47,502 nt of DNA from Mesorhizobium sp. CA14 (GTDB taxonomy: Bacteria; Pseudomonadota; Alphaproteobacteria; Rhizobiales; Rhizobiaceae): NCBI RefSeq assembly GCF_020165195.1, contig NZ_JAIUHR010000036.1:1-47502 (forward strand), read 5' to 3'. Every line of letters starts with the position of its first letter. Position 1 is the first letter of the stretch. Below, one piece after another: positions 33,510 to 41,163 of this stretch. The translations under genes were made by a program, and so were the position numbers. The notes under the pieces were generated by a model that worked only from the letters and a program-made list of their open reading frames with translations, was not told the origin of the DNA and did no database searches.

Positions 33510-34213
33510 GCAGGAAACGCACGGTCGTCCTGATCTCGGGGCGCGGCTCCAACATGACAGCGCTGATCGCGGCCGCCGCCGATCCAACCTATCCGGCGGA
33601 AATCGTCGGCGTCATTTCCGACCGCGCCAACGCAGCCGGGCTCGGTATTGCCCAGTCGCGCGGCATCGCCACCAAGGTCATCCAGCGCGCCGATCATCCG
33701 AGCAAGGACGCCTATGACGCCGCGCTCGACGCCGCGCTCACGGGCTTCGGCGCGGACATCGTCGCCTTGGCCGGCTATATGCGCATTCTCGGCCGCGGCC
33801 TGGTCGAAAAATGGCAGGGGCGCATGGTCAACATCCACCCTGCCCTGCTGCCGGCCTTCAAGGGGCTGGACACGCATGCGCGGGCATTGCGCGCGGGCGT
33901 TCGCATCCACGGCTGCTCGGTGCATTTCGTCACGCCCGAAATGGATGACGGCCCGGTGATCGCGCAGGCTGCAGTGCCGGTGATGGTTGGGGACAATGAA
34001 GACACGCTGGCGGCTCGGGTGCTGAAGGTTGAGCACCGGCTCTATCCGCTGGCGCTGGGTTTGGTCGCCGAAGGCAAGGCGCGCATGGAAAAGGGCCACA
34101 CCGTGTTTGCTCATTTCGCCGACGATGCCGAAAACGCCACCTCGGTGGTGATGGCGCCGGACCCGCTGCGCGAGGAGACCGATCTCGAACAGCTGGCGCG
34201 GATCACGCCGTAG
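33506..34213 (+). CDS. purN: Phosphoribosylglycinamide formyltransferase
   Basis: The 235-residue enzyme adds formyl from 10-formyl-tetrahydrofolate to GAR. It has VVLISGRGSNMTALI at the start for phosphate binding, VNIHPALLPAFKG with the catalytic Asn and His near residue 105, and SVHFVTPEMDDGPVI with the catalytic Asp near 140. The ATG overlaps the purM stop (ATGA), so the two are translationally coupled. The C-terminal part is a little longer than in E. coli PurN. Confidence 0.95.
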   Translation: MSRKRTVVLISGRGSNMTALIAAAADPTYPAEIVGVISDRANAAGLGIAQSRGIATKVIQRADHPSKDAYDAALDAALTGFGADIVALAGYMRILGRGLVEKWQGRMVNIHPALLPAFKGLDTHARALRAGVRIHGCSVHFVTPEMDDGPVIAQAAVPVMVGDNEDTLAARVLKVEHRLYPLALGLVAEGKARMEKGHTVFAHFADDAENATSVVMAPDPLREETDLEQLARITP

Positions 34214-34236
34214 AGGCCTTAGCCGGAAGTAGCAGC

Positions 34237-34416
34237 ATGGCGGTTAACCCGAAATTGCTGGACCAGCCCCTGAGCCAAACCGAAACGGATCGGCTGCGTA
34301 AAGCTTGGATGAACGGGCTGGCGAGCAGCCCATTCGTTGATTTTGATATCGGAGCAGCCAAGGAGAAGGCTCGCGCTCTCCTCGCTAGTTCCCCTGGTCC
34401 TGAACAATGCCGATGA
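34237..34416 (+). CDS. Small hypothetical protein, 59 residues, before sixA
   Basis: This short frame encodes a soluble helical protein, with ETDRLRKAWMNGLASSPFVD followed by FDIGAAKEKARALLASSPG. GGAAG lies about seven bases before the ATG, and its stop overlaps the start of sixA as ATGA, so it looks translated and coupled. The pattern of an Arg-rich helix and then a DFDIxxxKxxAR segment recalls the C-terminal halves of ParD-like antitoxins, but no ribbon-helix-helix domain or toxin partner is present. I therefore leave it without a function. It is easy to miss because it is shorter than common length limits. Confidence 0.6.
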   Translation: MAVNPKLLDQPLSQTETDRLRKAWMNGLASSPFVDFDIGAAKEKARALLASSPGPEQCR

Positions 34417-34922
34417 GACAACTGCTTCTGCTTCGCCACGCCAAGTCGAGCCGGGACGATCCCAAGCTTGAGGATTTCGACCGGCCGCTGGCCCCGCGCG
34501 GCTTGAAGACGGCGCCGTTGATGGGGCGAGAGCTTGCGCGACGCGGCTGGTTGCCGGATCTGGCGCTGGTCTCGCCGGCCCTGCGCACACGCGACACCTG
34601 GAGGCTGGTCGCCCAGGAACTGCCTAAGCATGTGCAGGCGGAGTTCGCGGAGGAGCTCTATGAGGCGACGCCGGCGGCCATCCTGGCGCGCGTGCGGCAA
34701 GTCAAAGCTACGAGTGTGCTGGTGATAGGCCACAATCCCGGCCTGCAGCACTTTGCGCTTCGGCTGGCGGGCGCCGGATCGGATCACGGCGTGTTCAAGA
34801 AAATCGAAGCGAAGTTTCCGACGGCGGCACTTGCCCGGCTCACGCTGGACGAGGATTGGGCAAATCTCGACTTCCACGATGCGCGGCTGACGCATTGCGT
34901 GAGGCCGAAGGATTTGACGTAG
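34413..34922 (+). CDS. sixA: SixA-type histidine phosphatase
   Basis: The 169-residue protein is a small histidine-phosphatase: LLLLRHAKSSRDD at the start holds the catalytic RHxK-S motif (His9), and VLVIGHNPGLQHF near residue 105 holds the second catalytic His. SixA removes phosphate from His-containing phosphotransfer proteins. ATG 34413 overlaps the preceding small gene by four bases; ATG 34407, two codons earlier, also works. A strong hairpin terminator follows 25 bases after the stop. Confidence 0.87.
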   Translation: MRQLLLLRHAKSSRDDPKLEDFDRPLAPRGLKTAPLMGRELARRGWLPDLALVSPALRTRDTWRLVAQELPKHVQAEFAEELYEATPAAILARVRQVKATSVLVIGHNPGLQHFALRLAGAGSDHGVFKKIEAKFPTAALARLTLDEDWANLDFHDARLTHCVRPKDLT

Positions 34923-34946
34923 AGCCAAGCCTGCCAATCTATAAGC

Positions 34947-34972
34947 AAGGCGGCGGGCAAGCCCGCCGCCTT
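34947..34972. terminator. Bidirectional hairpin terminator between sixA and the DUF680 gene
   Basis: AAGGCGGCGGGC (34947-34958) and GCCCGCCGCCTT (34961-34972) are a perfect 12-bp stem with a two-base loop. TCAATATTTT follows on the plus strand. It lies between convergent sixA and the first DUF680 gene and can end both transcripts. Confidence 0.75.
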
Positions 34973-34992
34973 CAATATTTTCAGAGACGGGG

Positions 34993-35244
34993 TCAATTGC
35001 CCCAATTGTCCGATGGCGGACCAGGCCAGTCCGCAGCGCCGGTCGCACCGGTCTTCATCTCGGTATCGACCTTCGGGGCCGCCTTGACTGTCTTGTGCTT
35101 CGGGATCGAAGCCGTGACGCTGGTGTCGGAGCCAACGACGGCGGCTTGGTTCACGCCATCAGCGCCGTAGTGATCGCTACCGGCCGATGCGGTGGCCATG
35201 GCGGCGGCAAGTATGGCGGCCGCGACGAATGCAATCCTGGTCAT
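34993..35244 (-). CDS. DUF680 small exported protein (copy 1, most diverged)
   Basis: The 83-residue product has a signal peptide (TRIAFVAAAILAAAMATASA) and a mature part starting GSDHYGADGVNQAA, the DUF680 pattern of a GSD(N/H)Y start and an NQxA tract. It is longer than the others by its C-terminal tail, rich in Lys, Pro and Gly, ending PPSDNWGN. AAGGA lies about eight bases before ATG 35244. Function of DUF680 is unknown; the signal implies a periplasmic or secreted place. It ends the five-member array and lies 21 bases from the bidirectional terminator. Confidence 0.8.
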   Translation of the reverse strand: MTRIAFVAAAILAAAMATASAGSDHYGADGVNQAAVVGSDTSVTASIPKHKTVKAAPKVDTEMKTGATGAADWPGPPSDNWGN

Positions 35245-35477
35245 GTTCGATTTCCTTGTTTGGTGTCGTTTCATCGGCGGTGGCCCTGGGAGGATGGCCC
35301 CGCTGCCGAAAAGACCAGCGGCGGCCTGGGTTTATTCCCGGCGCGTTCGCTTTTCAGCGGCCATGGCAGTGGCGGATCGGACTTCGCTCAGAAAAAGACA
35401 AACGATTACAATTACTTGTGATGACAAATACTTGTGATGCGATTTCAAACCGGCCGTAGCCGGCTGCAGAAAACAGA

Positions 35478-35498
35478 GCGGCGGGACAAGCCCGCCGC
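35478..35498 (-). terminator. Terminator after DUF680 copy 2
   Basis: GCGGCGGG (35478-35485) and CCCGCCGC (35491-35498) pair around ACAAG. On the minus strand TCTGTTTTCT follows. On the plus strand six T residues (35503-35508) also follow, so it could act both ways. It lies 20 bases after the stop of the gene at 35519-35725. Confidence 0.65.
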
Positions 35499-35518
35499 CT
35501 GCTTTTTTCCGGGCCGGA

Positions 35519-35725
35519 TCAGTGGTTGCCGAACAGATTGTGATCGGTGCCCTGCACCACCGGCCTTTGGACATCCGCGTCCGACTTCGCGATCGAGGTC
35601 GTCACAGTCCGGTCGATGGTGACAGCCGGCTGGTTGGCATTGGCCGCTCTGTAATTATCCGAGCCGGCGAAGGCGGCACCGGTGGCAGCGAAAAGGGTGA
35701 CGGCGATAAGTGCGCTCTTGGTCAT
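35519..35725 (-). CDS. DUF680 small exported protein (copy 2)
   Basis: The 68-residue protein has a signal peptide (TKSALIAVTLFAATGAAFA) and a mature part GSDNYRAANANQPAVTIDRT, then a Ser/Asp-rich stretch and the shared end DHNLFGNH. The start at 35725 has AGGAG about eight bases upstream; frames open further back lack support. It is bounded by a terminator downstream and by about 320 bases of non-coding DNA upstream, so it is probably transcribed alone. Its function is unknown. Confidence 0.82.
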   Translation of the reverse strand: MTKSALIAVTLFAATGAAFAGSDNYRAANANQPAVTIDRTVTTSIAKSDADVQRPVVQGTDHNLFGNH

Positions 35726-36044
35726 TTCAAATACTCCTGGTTCTGGGTTGCGCTGTTTGATCGGGCGCGATTGACGATCCGATGACCGGGTGGATCGGCA
35801 CAGTCCCGCGCACCGCCCGGGTGCCGCCCGCTCGTTCCACTCACTTGAATTTCCTGGCATCGGCCCCGTTTATCGGCCCTTGCTCCCACTTCGAAGACGC
35901 CCAAGGCGTCGTTACAGGCATCACCGCTTCGTGATGAATGCTTGATCAACCACCATGAAAGCCGGCCCACCGGCTGGCCGGCGGCACAAAAGCAAAGCGG
36001 CGGGACAAGCCCGCCGCTTTGAGGTCTGTCGAGGACAGAACCGT
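35726..36044. other. Non-coding stretch between DUF680 copies 2 and 3
   Basis: About 320 bases hold the upstream region of copy 2 and the terminator of copy 3 (35994-36020). A further hairpin GCCGGCC/GGCCGGC is visible near 35961-35982. I see no gene. Confidence 0.45.
35994..36020 (-). terminator. Terminator after DUF680 copy 3
   Basis: AAAGCGGCGGG (35994-36004) and CCCGCCGCTTT (36010-36020) are a perfect 11-bp stem around ACAAG, with TGCTTTTGTG following on the minus strand. The core is the same as the terminators at 34947 and 35478, so all three arose from one sequence type. Confidence 0.7.
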
Positions 36045-36251
36045 TTAGTGGTTGCCGAACAGGTCGTGATTGGCACCCTGGACGACCGGCTTCTGGGCAT
36101 CCGCATCCGACTTCTTGACCGAAGCGGTGAGCGAGGTGTCGACCGAAGCGGCCGGCTGGTTGGCATTGGCCGAACCGTAGTTGTCCGAGCCGGCGAAAGC
36201 GGCGCCAGTGGCGACAAGCAGGGCGGCAGCGGTAAGAGCGATCTTGGTCAT
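36045..36251 (-). CDS. DUF680 small exported protein (copy 3)
   Basis: The 68-residue protein has the signal peptide TKIALTAAALLVATGAAFA, the mature start GSDNYGSANANQPAASVD, a variable middle (SLTASVKKSDADAQKP) and the end HDLFGNH. Its first 38 residues are identical to copy 4, and the DNA is nearly so, which points to recent duplication. GGAG lies about eight bases before ATG 36251. It lies 55 bases from copy 4 and is followed by a terminator, so it likely closes an operon of copies 5, 4 and 3. Confidence 0.85.
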   Translation of the reverse strand: MTKIALTAAALLVATGAAFAGSDNYGSANANQPAASVDTSLTASVKKSDADAQKPVVQGANHDLFGNH

Positions 36252-36306
36252 TTGAGTTACTCCAAAATTCAAGTTTGTTGGTTCGAAGGTTCGCCACGCG
36301 AACCGA

Positions 36307-36513
36307 TTAGCGGTTGCCGAACAAGTTGTGGTCAGCGCCCGTGACGACAGGCTTCTGTACGTCCGCGTCCGAGTTGTTCGTGGAAGCGGTGATCGAGTTG
36401 TCGACCGAAGCGGCCGGCTGGTTGGCATTGGCCGAGCCGTAGTTGTCCGAGCCGGCAAAAGCGGCACCGGTGGCAACGAGAAGAGCAGCGGCGGTAAGAG
36501 CGATCTTGGTCAT
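36307..36513 (-). CDS. DUF680 small exported protein (copy 4)
   Basis: The 68-residue protein has the same signal peptide and mature start as copy 3 and then differs (NSITASTNNSDADVQKP), ending DHNLFGNR. GGAG precedes ATG 36513 by about nine bases. It sits in the middle of the tightly spaced trio of copies 5, 4 and 3. The difference between copies is confined to the middle and C-terminal parts, as if that part carries the specific function. Confidence 0.85.
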   Translation of the reverse strand: MTKIALTAAALLVATGAAFAGSDNYGSANANQPAASVDNSITASTNNSDADVQKPVVTGADHNLFGNR

Positions 36514-36567
36514 TTGAGGTACTCCAGATTCAAAGTTGTTGGTTGACATTGGTCAGGGAGGGACCGC

Positions 36568-36798
36568 TTAGCGGCCCCAGATGCCCTGGCCGGATTCCGG
36601 CTGGTTCTGAGCCGGCTTGATGTGAAGGTCGCGTTGCTCGAACTTGCGGATCGAACCCGTGACGGTGTCGTCGACCTTGCCCGCCGGAGCGGTCACGGCC
36701 GGCTGGTTGACGTTGTCGGAACCGTAATGGTCACTGCCGGCGAAAGCGCTGCCCGTGGCAATGAGGAAAGCAGCGGCGGCAAAAGCAATCTTGTTCAT
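36568..36798 (-). CDS. DUF680 small exported protein (copy 5, first in the array)
   Basis: The 76-residue protein has the signal NKIAFAAAAFLIATGSAFA and the mature start GSDHYGSDNVNQPAVTAPAG, then a charged tail (RKFEQRDLHIKPAQ) ending GQGIWGR. The usual LFGN end is thus replaced by IWGR. GGAG lies about eight bases before ATG 36798. It is the promoter-proximal member; the upstream region holds the paired palindromes at 36921 and 37082. Function unknown, presumably exported. Confidence 0.83.
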   Translation of the reverse strand: MNKIAFAAAAFLIATGSAFAGSDHYGSDNVNQPAVTAPAGKVDDTVTGSIRKFEQRDLHIKPAQNQPESGQGIWGR

Positions 36799-36920
36799 TT
36801 TAGATACTCCAGATTTCAAAGTCGTGTCCGTCTAGTGGCGTGCCGTAATGGAAATTCGCGTCGCTCGGACTACCCCGAAATGGGTCGGCCTTGTTGCCAT
36901 TTCCAATCACGAAAAGTTGT

Positions 36921-36939
36921 GAACCGAACCGTTCGGTTC
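36921..36939. promoter_or_regulatory. Palindromic operator, proximal to DUF680 array
   Basis: GAACCGAAC-C-GTTCGGTTC is a perfect inverted repeat with 9-bp arms around one base. Palindromes of this size and wording are typical of TetR-family operators. It lies 123 bases before the start of DUF680 copy 5. Confidence 0.6.
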
Positions 36940-37081
36940 GATCTTGAAACTGAGTGAACGACGCATCGGCCACATTCTTATCCTTTGATATCAATCGGTT
37001 ACGGCGATCGTGGCGCGACGCGGCATCCGAGCAAGGGTGCCCGGTGTTCACCCCAACTATACGAACCGTCAACATTGATTG

Positions 37082-37098
37082 AACCGAACGGTTCGGTT
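37082..37098. promoter_or_regulatory. Second copy of the same palindrome
   Basis: AACCGAAC-G-GTTCGGTT repeats the core of the site at 36921-36939 with a different central base. It is 180 bases before the response regulator start. Two near-identical operators in one intergenic region suggest one repressor acting on both sides or by looping. Confidence 0.6.
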
Positions 37099-37277
37099 TT
37101 ATCGCTTGCAAGACCGAACAGATGGCTCGGCAGGCACCACGACCGGGATGTCGACCGCCGAGAAACCACGTTTGCCTTGCGCGCGGATCGATACTATCGG
37201 TTGCCTCGGGAACCAATTCGGACGCCGCCTGCCCTTTGGCAGCGGTCGATGCCATTGGGAGAAAATAGCGACCAACG

Positions 37278-37955
37278 ATGCGGCTGCTGCTTGTCGAGGA
37301 CAATCGCGAACTGGCCGATTGGCTGAGCAAGACGCTGCGCCAGGCGAGCTATGTGGTCGACGTCGTGCATGATGGCGAGGATGTCGAACATGCTTTGGCC
37401 GCCGGCGACCATGCCTTGATCATCCTCGACCTTGCCCTGCCCCGCATGGGCGGCATGGAGGTGTTGAAAAGGCTGCGGGCGCGCGGCAACCCGGTGCCGG
37501 TGATCGTGCTCACCGCCAATGCCAGCCTCGACGGCCGGGTCAAGGGCCTCAACGAAGGCGCCGACGACTATCTGGCGAAACCCTTCCAGATCGAGGAGCT
37601 GGAGGCACGCATCCGCGTGCAGCTGCGCCGCGCCAACGATCGCACCGCGCCGGTCATTGCCTGCGGCGACCTTGTCTTCGACACCAACACCCGCCTGTTC
37701 TCGCTTGCCGGCGCTACGCTGACGCTGACGCCGCGCGAGCACGCTGTGCTGGAACAACTCGTCGTCAAAGCCGGCCGCACGGTGAGCAAGACGGCGCTGT
37801 CGGCCGCGATCTACGACTTCGAGACCGACGCCGATCCCAGCGCCATCGAGATCTATGTGCACCGCCTGCGCAAGAAGCTCGAGGGCTCGCGCGTCCAGAT
37901 CGCCACCTTGCGCGGCCTCGGCTACCTCCTGCGCCACGACGATCCGGCGCCATGA
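37278..37955 (+). CDS. OmpR-family response regulator (TctD-like)
   Basis: The 225-residue protein has a receiver domain with the acidic pair Glu7/Asp8, the phospho-acceptor Asp51 (IILDLALPRMGG), Thr79 and Lys101. A winged-helix output domain follows from about residue 128 (LTPREHAVLEQLVVKAG, YVHRLRKKLEGSRVQI). The wording is close to TctD, which controls tricarboxylate uptake. Its stop overlaps the sensor kinase start by four bases. GGGAGAAAATAG precedes the ATG. It diverges from the DUF680 array, so that array is a candidate target besides the transporter genes that converge on it from 42.2 kb. Confidence 0.9.
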   Translation: MRLLLVEDNRELADWLSKTLRQASYVVDVVHDGEDVEHALAAGDHALIILDLALPRMGGMEVLKRLRARGNPVPVIVLTANASLDGRVKGLNEGADDYLAKPFQIEELEARIRVQLRRANDRTAPVIACGDLVFDTNTRLFSLAGATLTLTPREHAVLEQLVVKAGRTVSKTALSAAIYDFETDADPSAIEIYVHRLRKKLEGSRVQIATLRGLGYLLRHDDPAP

Positions 37956-39325
37956 GGATTGGCAGGCTCCGGATCAGCAGCCTTCGCCTGCAATTGCTGG
38001 CATGGGTGGTGCTGCCGCTGGCGGGGCTCACCGCCATCAATTTGTGGACCAGCCACGGCAATGCGCTCGCGACTGCCGATCTGGTTGCCGACCGGATGTT
38101 GATGGCGTCGGCGCGCGCCATCGCCGAGCAGGTCGCGGTGAAGGACGGCGTGCTCGACGCCACCATCCCGCCGGCGGCAATCGAAATGTTCGATACCGGC
38201 GACCGTGACCGGGTCTACTACCATGTCGAGACCGCGGGCGGACGGCTGCTTACCGGCTATCCCGACCTGCCGAAGGCGACAAACCGCGGCAGCATCGAGA
38301 CCGGCTTTCGCGATCACCGTCTGCGGCTCGCAACGCTAAGCCATACTGTAATCGGCGCCGGCGCGGATTCGCCGATCACGGTCACAGTCGGCGTGACGCT
38401 CGGGGGGCATGACGCGATGGTGAGGCGTCTGTGGTTGAGCGCCTTCGGCCAGCAGCTGGCGCTGGTGGCGATTGCCGGCGTGTTTGTGCTGCTTGGCCTG
38501 CGCCGAGGGCTGGCGCCGCTGATTCGGCTGCGCGACGCTGTGCGCTCGCGACGGCGCAACGATCTCGAGCCGGTCGAGGTCGCGGGCGCACAAAGCGAGA
38601 TCCGGCCGCTGATCGAGGCGCTCAACGCCTATATGGAGCGCGTGAGGGCGCAGATGGCGGCGCAGCGCCGCTTCATCGCCAATGCCGCGCACCAGCTGCG
38701 CACGCCGCTGGCGCTGTTGTCGACACAGGCAAGCTATGCCCTGCGAGAAACCGCGACCGACCGGCGACAGGAGGCGCTGATAGCGTTGCAGGCAAGCTCC
38801 GGCAAGCTGGCACGCCTCGCCGAGCAACTTCTTACGCTCTCGCGTGCCGAGCCCGGCAGTCGCCGGCCGCGCGCCGACCGTATCGACCTGACCGACGCCG
38901 CCCGCCAGGTGCTGGAAAGCCAAGCGCCGAAAGCGATCGAACGCAACATCGACCTCGGCCTCGAGGAGAGCGGGCCGGTGCCTGTGATCGGCGACGGCAC
39001 GATGCTGCGAGAGATGATCGTCAACCTGGTCGACAACGCGCTGCGCCACTCCAAAGCCGGCGGGAGCGTGACGGTCAAGCTCGCCGCCGTCGATGGCGAG
39101 GCGGCGCTCAGCGTCACCGATGACGGTCCCGGCATTCCAGCGGAAGAGCGCGAGCATGTCTTCGAGCGGTTCTATCGCATTGCTGGATCTACGGAGGAAG
39201 GCAGCGGGCTCGGCCTGGCCATCGTGCGCGAGGTGGTCGAGAATGCCGGCGGCGGCGTCACGCTGGGCGACGCCGCCATGGGTGGGCTGAAGGTCGAGGT
39301 TCGGCTGCCGCTGGCCGGCTCCTGA
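37952..39325 (+). CDS. Sensor histidine kinase (TctE-like)
   Basis: The 457-residue kinase has a first membrane helix (about residues 12-30), a periplasmic 2CSK_N-type sensor region (32-160), and a second helix (about 164-183). A HAMP-like linker leads to the dimerisation domain with His247 in FIANAAHQLRTPL, and the ATPase domain has DNALRHS, DDGPGIP and GSGLGLAIV. It should phosphorylate the response regulator encoded just before. It starts at ATG 37952, inside the regulator's stop (ATGA). TctE homologues sense carboxylates, but the ligand here is unknown. Confidence 0.9.
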   Translation: MRIGRLRISSLRLQLLAWVVLPLAGLTAINLWTSHGNALATADLVADRMLMASARAIAEQVAVKDGVLDATIPPAAIEMFDTGDRDRVYYHVETAGGRLLTGYPDLPKATNRGSIETGFRDHRLRLATLSHTVIGAGADSPITVTVGVTLGGHDAMVRRLWLSAFGQQLALVAIAGVFVLLGLRRGLAPLIRLRDAVRSRRRNDLEPVEVAGAQSEIRPLIEALNAYMERVRAQMAAQRRFIANAAHQLRTPLALLSTQASYALRETATDRRQEALIALQASSGKLARLAEQLLTLSRAEPGSRRPRADRIDLTDAARQVLESQAPKAIERNIDLGLEESGPVPVIGDGTMLREMIVNLVDNALRHSKAGGSVTVKLAAVDGEAALSVTDDGPGIPAEEREHVFERFYRIAGSTEEGSGLGLAIVREVVENAGGGVTLGDAAMGGLKVEVRLPLAGS

Positions 39326-39355
39326 AGGGCGGCCGCCGGCGAAGCATTATCTTGC

Positions 39356-40234
39356 CTACTGCGTCTCGTGCAAAGGCTGCGGCCGCCACTTCGCCAACCG
39401 GCTCTCGACCAGCGTCATCAGATACTCGGCGCCGAGCGCCACGACCATTACGATGACGATCGCTGCATACATGCCGGCGGCGTCGAACGAGCCCTTGGCG
39501 ATGTTGATCAACAGGCCAATGCCGAAGCGCGAACCGACGAACTCGCCGACAATGGCGCCGATGATGGCGAAGCCGAAGCTGACATGCAGGCTGGCGAAGA
39601 TCCAACTCATTGCCGACGGCACGATGACAGAGCGCGTCAGCTGCCAATCGGAGGCGCCGAGGATGCGGGCATTGGCGATCATCGCCCGGTCGGCCTCACG
39701 CACGCCCTGGAAGGCGTTGTGGAAGACGACGAAGAACACCATGACGAAGGCCAGCGCCACCTTGGAGGCAAGCCCGAGGCCGAGGATCATGATGAAGATC
39801 GGCGCCAGCACCACGCGCGGGATCGAGTTGATCACCTTGATATAGACCGAGAAGATGTCGGCGGCCATGCGGTTGCGGCCGAGCGCGACGCCGATGACGA
39901 TGCCGGCAATCGAGCCGGTGACGAACCCCAGCACCGACTCCTCCATGGTGACATAGAGATGGTACCAGAGCGGACCTTCCGAGGTGCCTTCCGTGATCCA
40001 CTCATACAGCCGGCCGGCGATCGTGCTCGGCATGGCGTAGAAGAAGGGGTCGATCCAGGCCATGCGGCCGGCGATTTCCCACAAGCTGAGGAAGGCTATC
40101 AGGATACCCAGCCGCCAGAACGTGACGGTGCGGCGGCGACGGGCGGCGGCCTTCGCGGCGGCCGCCTCGATCTCGGCGTCCGAGGTGCCGGGCCGGAAGC
40201 TGGCGGTGGTGATGTTGACGGTGGCGTCTGTCAT
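39356..40234 (-). CDS. ABC importer permease (SsuC/TauC-like)
   Basis: The 292-residue inner-membrane protein has about six helices and the ABC-permease EAA loop near residue 200 (ANARILGASDWQLTRSVIVP). The long N-terminus before the first helix (about 35 residues, Ala/Arg-rich) is cytoplasmic. GAGGAGG lies about five bases before ATG 40234. It is the last gene of a binding protein-ATPase-permease operon; only one permease is encoded, so it would form a homodimer. Family members import sulfonates, nitrate, taurine or pyrimidine precursors. Confidence 0.87.
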   Translation of the reverse strand: MTDATVNITTASFRPGTSDAEIEAAAAKAAARRRRTVTFWRLGILIAFLSLWEIAGRMAWIDPFFYAMPSTIAGRLYEWITEGTSEGPLWYHLYVTMEESVLGFVTGSIAGIVIGVALGRNRMAADIFSVYIKVINSIPRVVLAPIFIMILGLGLASKVALAFVMVFFVVFHNAFQGVREADRAMIANARILGASDWQLTRSVIVPSAMSWIFASLHVSFGFAIIGAIVGEFVGSRFGIGLLINIAKGSFDAAGMYAAIVIVMVVALGAEYLMTLVESRLAKWRPQPLHETQ

Positions 40235-40244
40235 CTCGCCCTCC

Positions 40245-41054
40245 TCAGGCCGCCGCGCGGGCGTAGCTGGTCTCGACCTCTTCCTTGAGGTCGGCCCAGA
40301 TGGTGCGCGAATAATCGATGAAGCTCTGCTCGTAACGTATGTCGGCGACGACACGCGGGCGCGGCAGGTCGATCGTGTAGACGGATTTCACCGTCGCCGG
40401 CCCGGCGGTGAGCACATAGACCTTGTCGGCCAGCGCGATCGCCTCCTCGAGGTCGTGGGTGACGAACACCACCGACGCCTTCGCCTCCGACCATAGACGC
40501 AGCAGTTCCTCATGCATCAGCACGCGGGTCTGCACGTCGAGGGCCGAGAACGGTTCGTCCATCAGCAGTATCTCGGGGCCGTTGATGAAGGTCTGGGCGA
40601 GCGCCACGCGCTTGCGCATGCCGCCGGAAAGCTGGTGCGGATAATGCTGCGCGAAGCGGGCAAGGCCGACGCGCGCCAGCCAGTCGCGCGCCGATGCCTC
40701 GGCCTGCGCCTTCGACTTGCCGCGAAATAGCGGTCCGGCCATGACGTTCTCGATCACCGTGCGCCATGGGAAAAGCGCGTCGGTCTGGAACACGAAGCCG
40801 ATGCGCGGATCGATGCCCTTGACCGGCGCGCCCATGACACGAACCTCGCCGGCGCTCGGGCTGGCGAGCCCGGTCACGAGATTGAGCGTCGTCGACTTGC
40901 CGCAGCCGGTCGGCCCGACGACGGCGACGAACTCGCCGCGTTCGACCGTCATGGTGAAATCGCGGAGCGCCGTCAGCGACTTGCCGGTGGGGGAGAGGAA
41001 GCGACGGCTGACATTGATCAGCTCGATCGCCGGAGCGGGTCTTTCGACTGCCAT
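40245..41054 (-). CDS. ABC importer ATPase (SsuB/TauB-like)
   Basis: The 269-residue ATPase has Walker A VGPTGCGKSTT, a Q-loop FQTDALFPWR, signature LSGGMRKRVALAQ, Walker B ILLMDEPFSALD and VTHDLEEA. It belongs to the nitrate/sulfonate/taurine group. ATG 41054 (GGAG nine bases upstream) is preferred to an upstream start at 41108. It ends ten bases before the permease start, so the two are coupled, whereas 109 bases with a strong hairpin separate it from the binding-protein gene. Confidence 0.9.
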   Translation of the reverse strand: MAVERPAPAIELINVSRRFLSPTGKSLTALRDFTMTVERGEFVAVVGPTGCGKSTTLNLVTGLASPSAGEVRVMGAPVKGIDPRIGFVFQTDALFPWRTVIENVMAGPLFRGKSKAQAEASARDWLARVGLARFAQHYPHQLSGGMRKRVALAQTFINGPEILLMDEPFSALDVQTRVLMHEELLRLWSEAKASVVFVTHDLEEAIALADKVYVLTAGPATVKSVYTIDLPRPRVVADIRYEQSFIDYSRTIWADLKEEVETSYARAAA

Positions 41055-41124
41055 GGTGAAATACTCCAAGGCCGTACGATCGCCACGCAGGCGCATCGCC
41101 GGACACACTAATAGGGCTGATACA

Positions 41125-41152
41125 GGCGCGATGTCCGATTGGACATCGCGCC
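41125..41152. other. Perfect intercistronic hairpin in the ABC operon
   Basis: GGCGCGATGTCC (41125-41136) and GGACATCGCGCC (41141-41152) pair over 12 bases around GATT. It lies 11 bases after the binding-protein gene and about 70 bases before the ATPase start. No T run follows on the minus strand, so it probably protects the upstream message or lowers read-through, raising binding-protein output over the membrane parts. Confidence 0.7.
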
Positions 41153-41163
41153 GACGGTATCGG

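Larger units (their letters stand above)
36799..37277. other. Divergent control region between DUF680 array and two-component genes
   Basis: About 480 bases with no supported gene. The two palindromes listed separately (36921-36939 and 37082-37098) lie 160 bases apart centre to centre. A third, degenerate match (ACCGAAC-AGAT-GGCTCGG) occurs near 37114-37131. Promoters for both sides must lie here. Confidence 0.55.
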
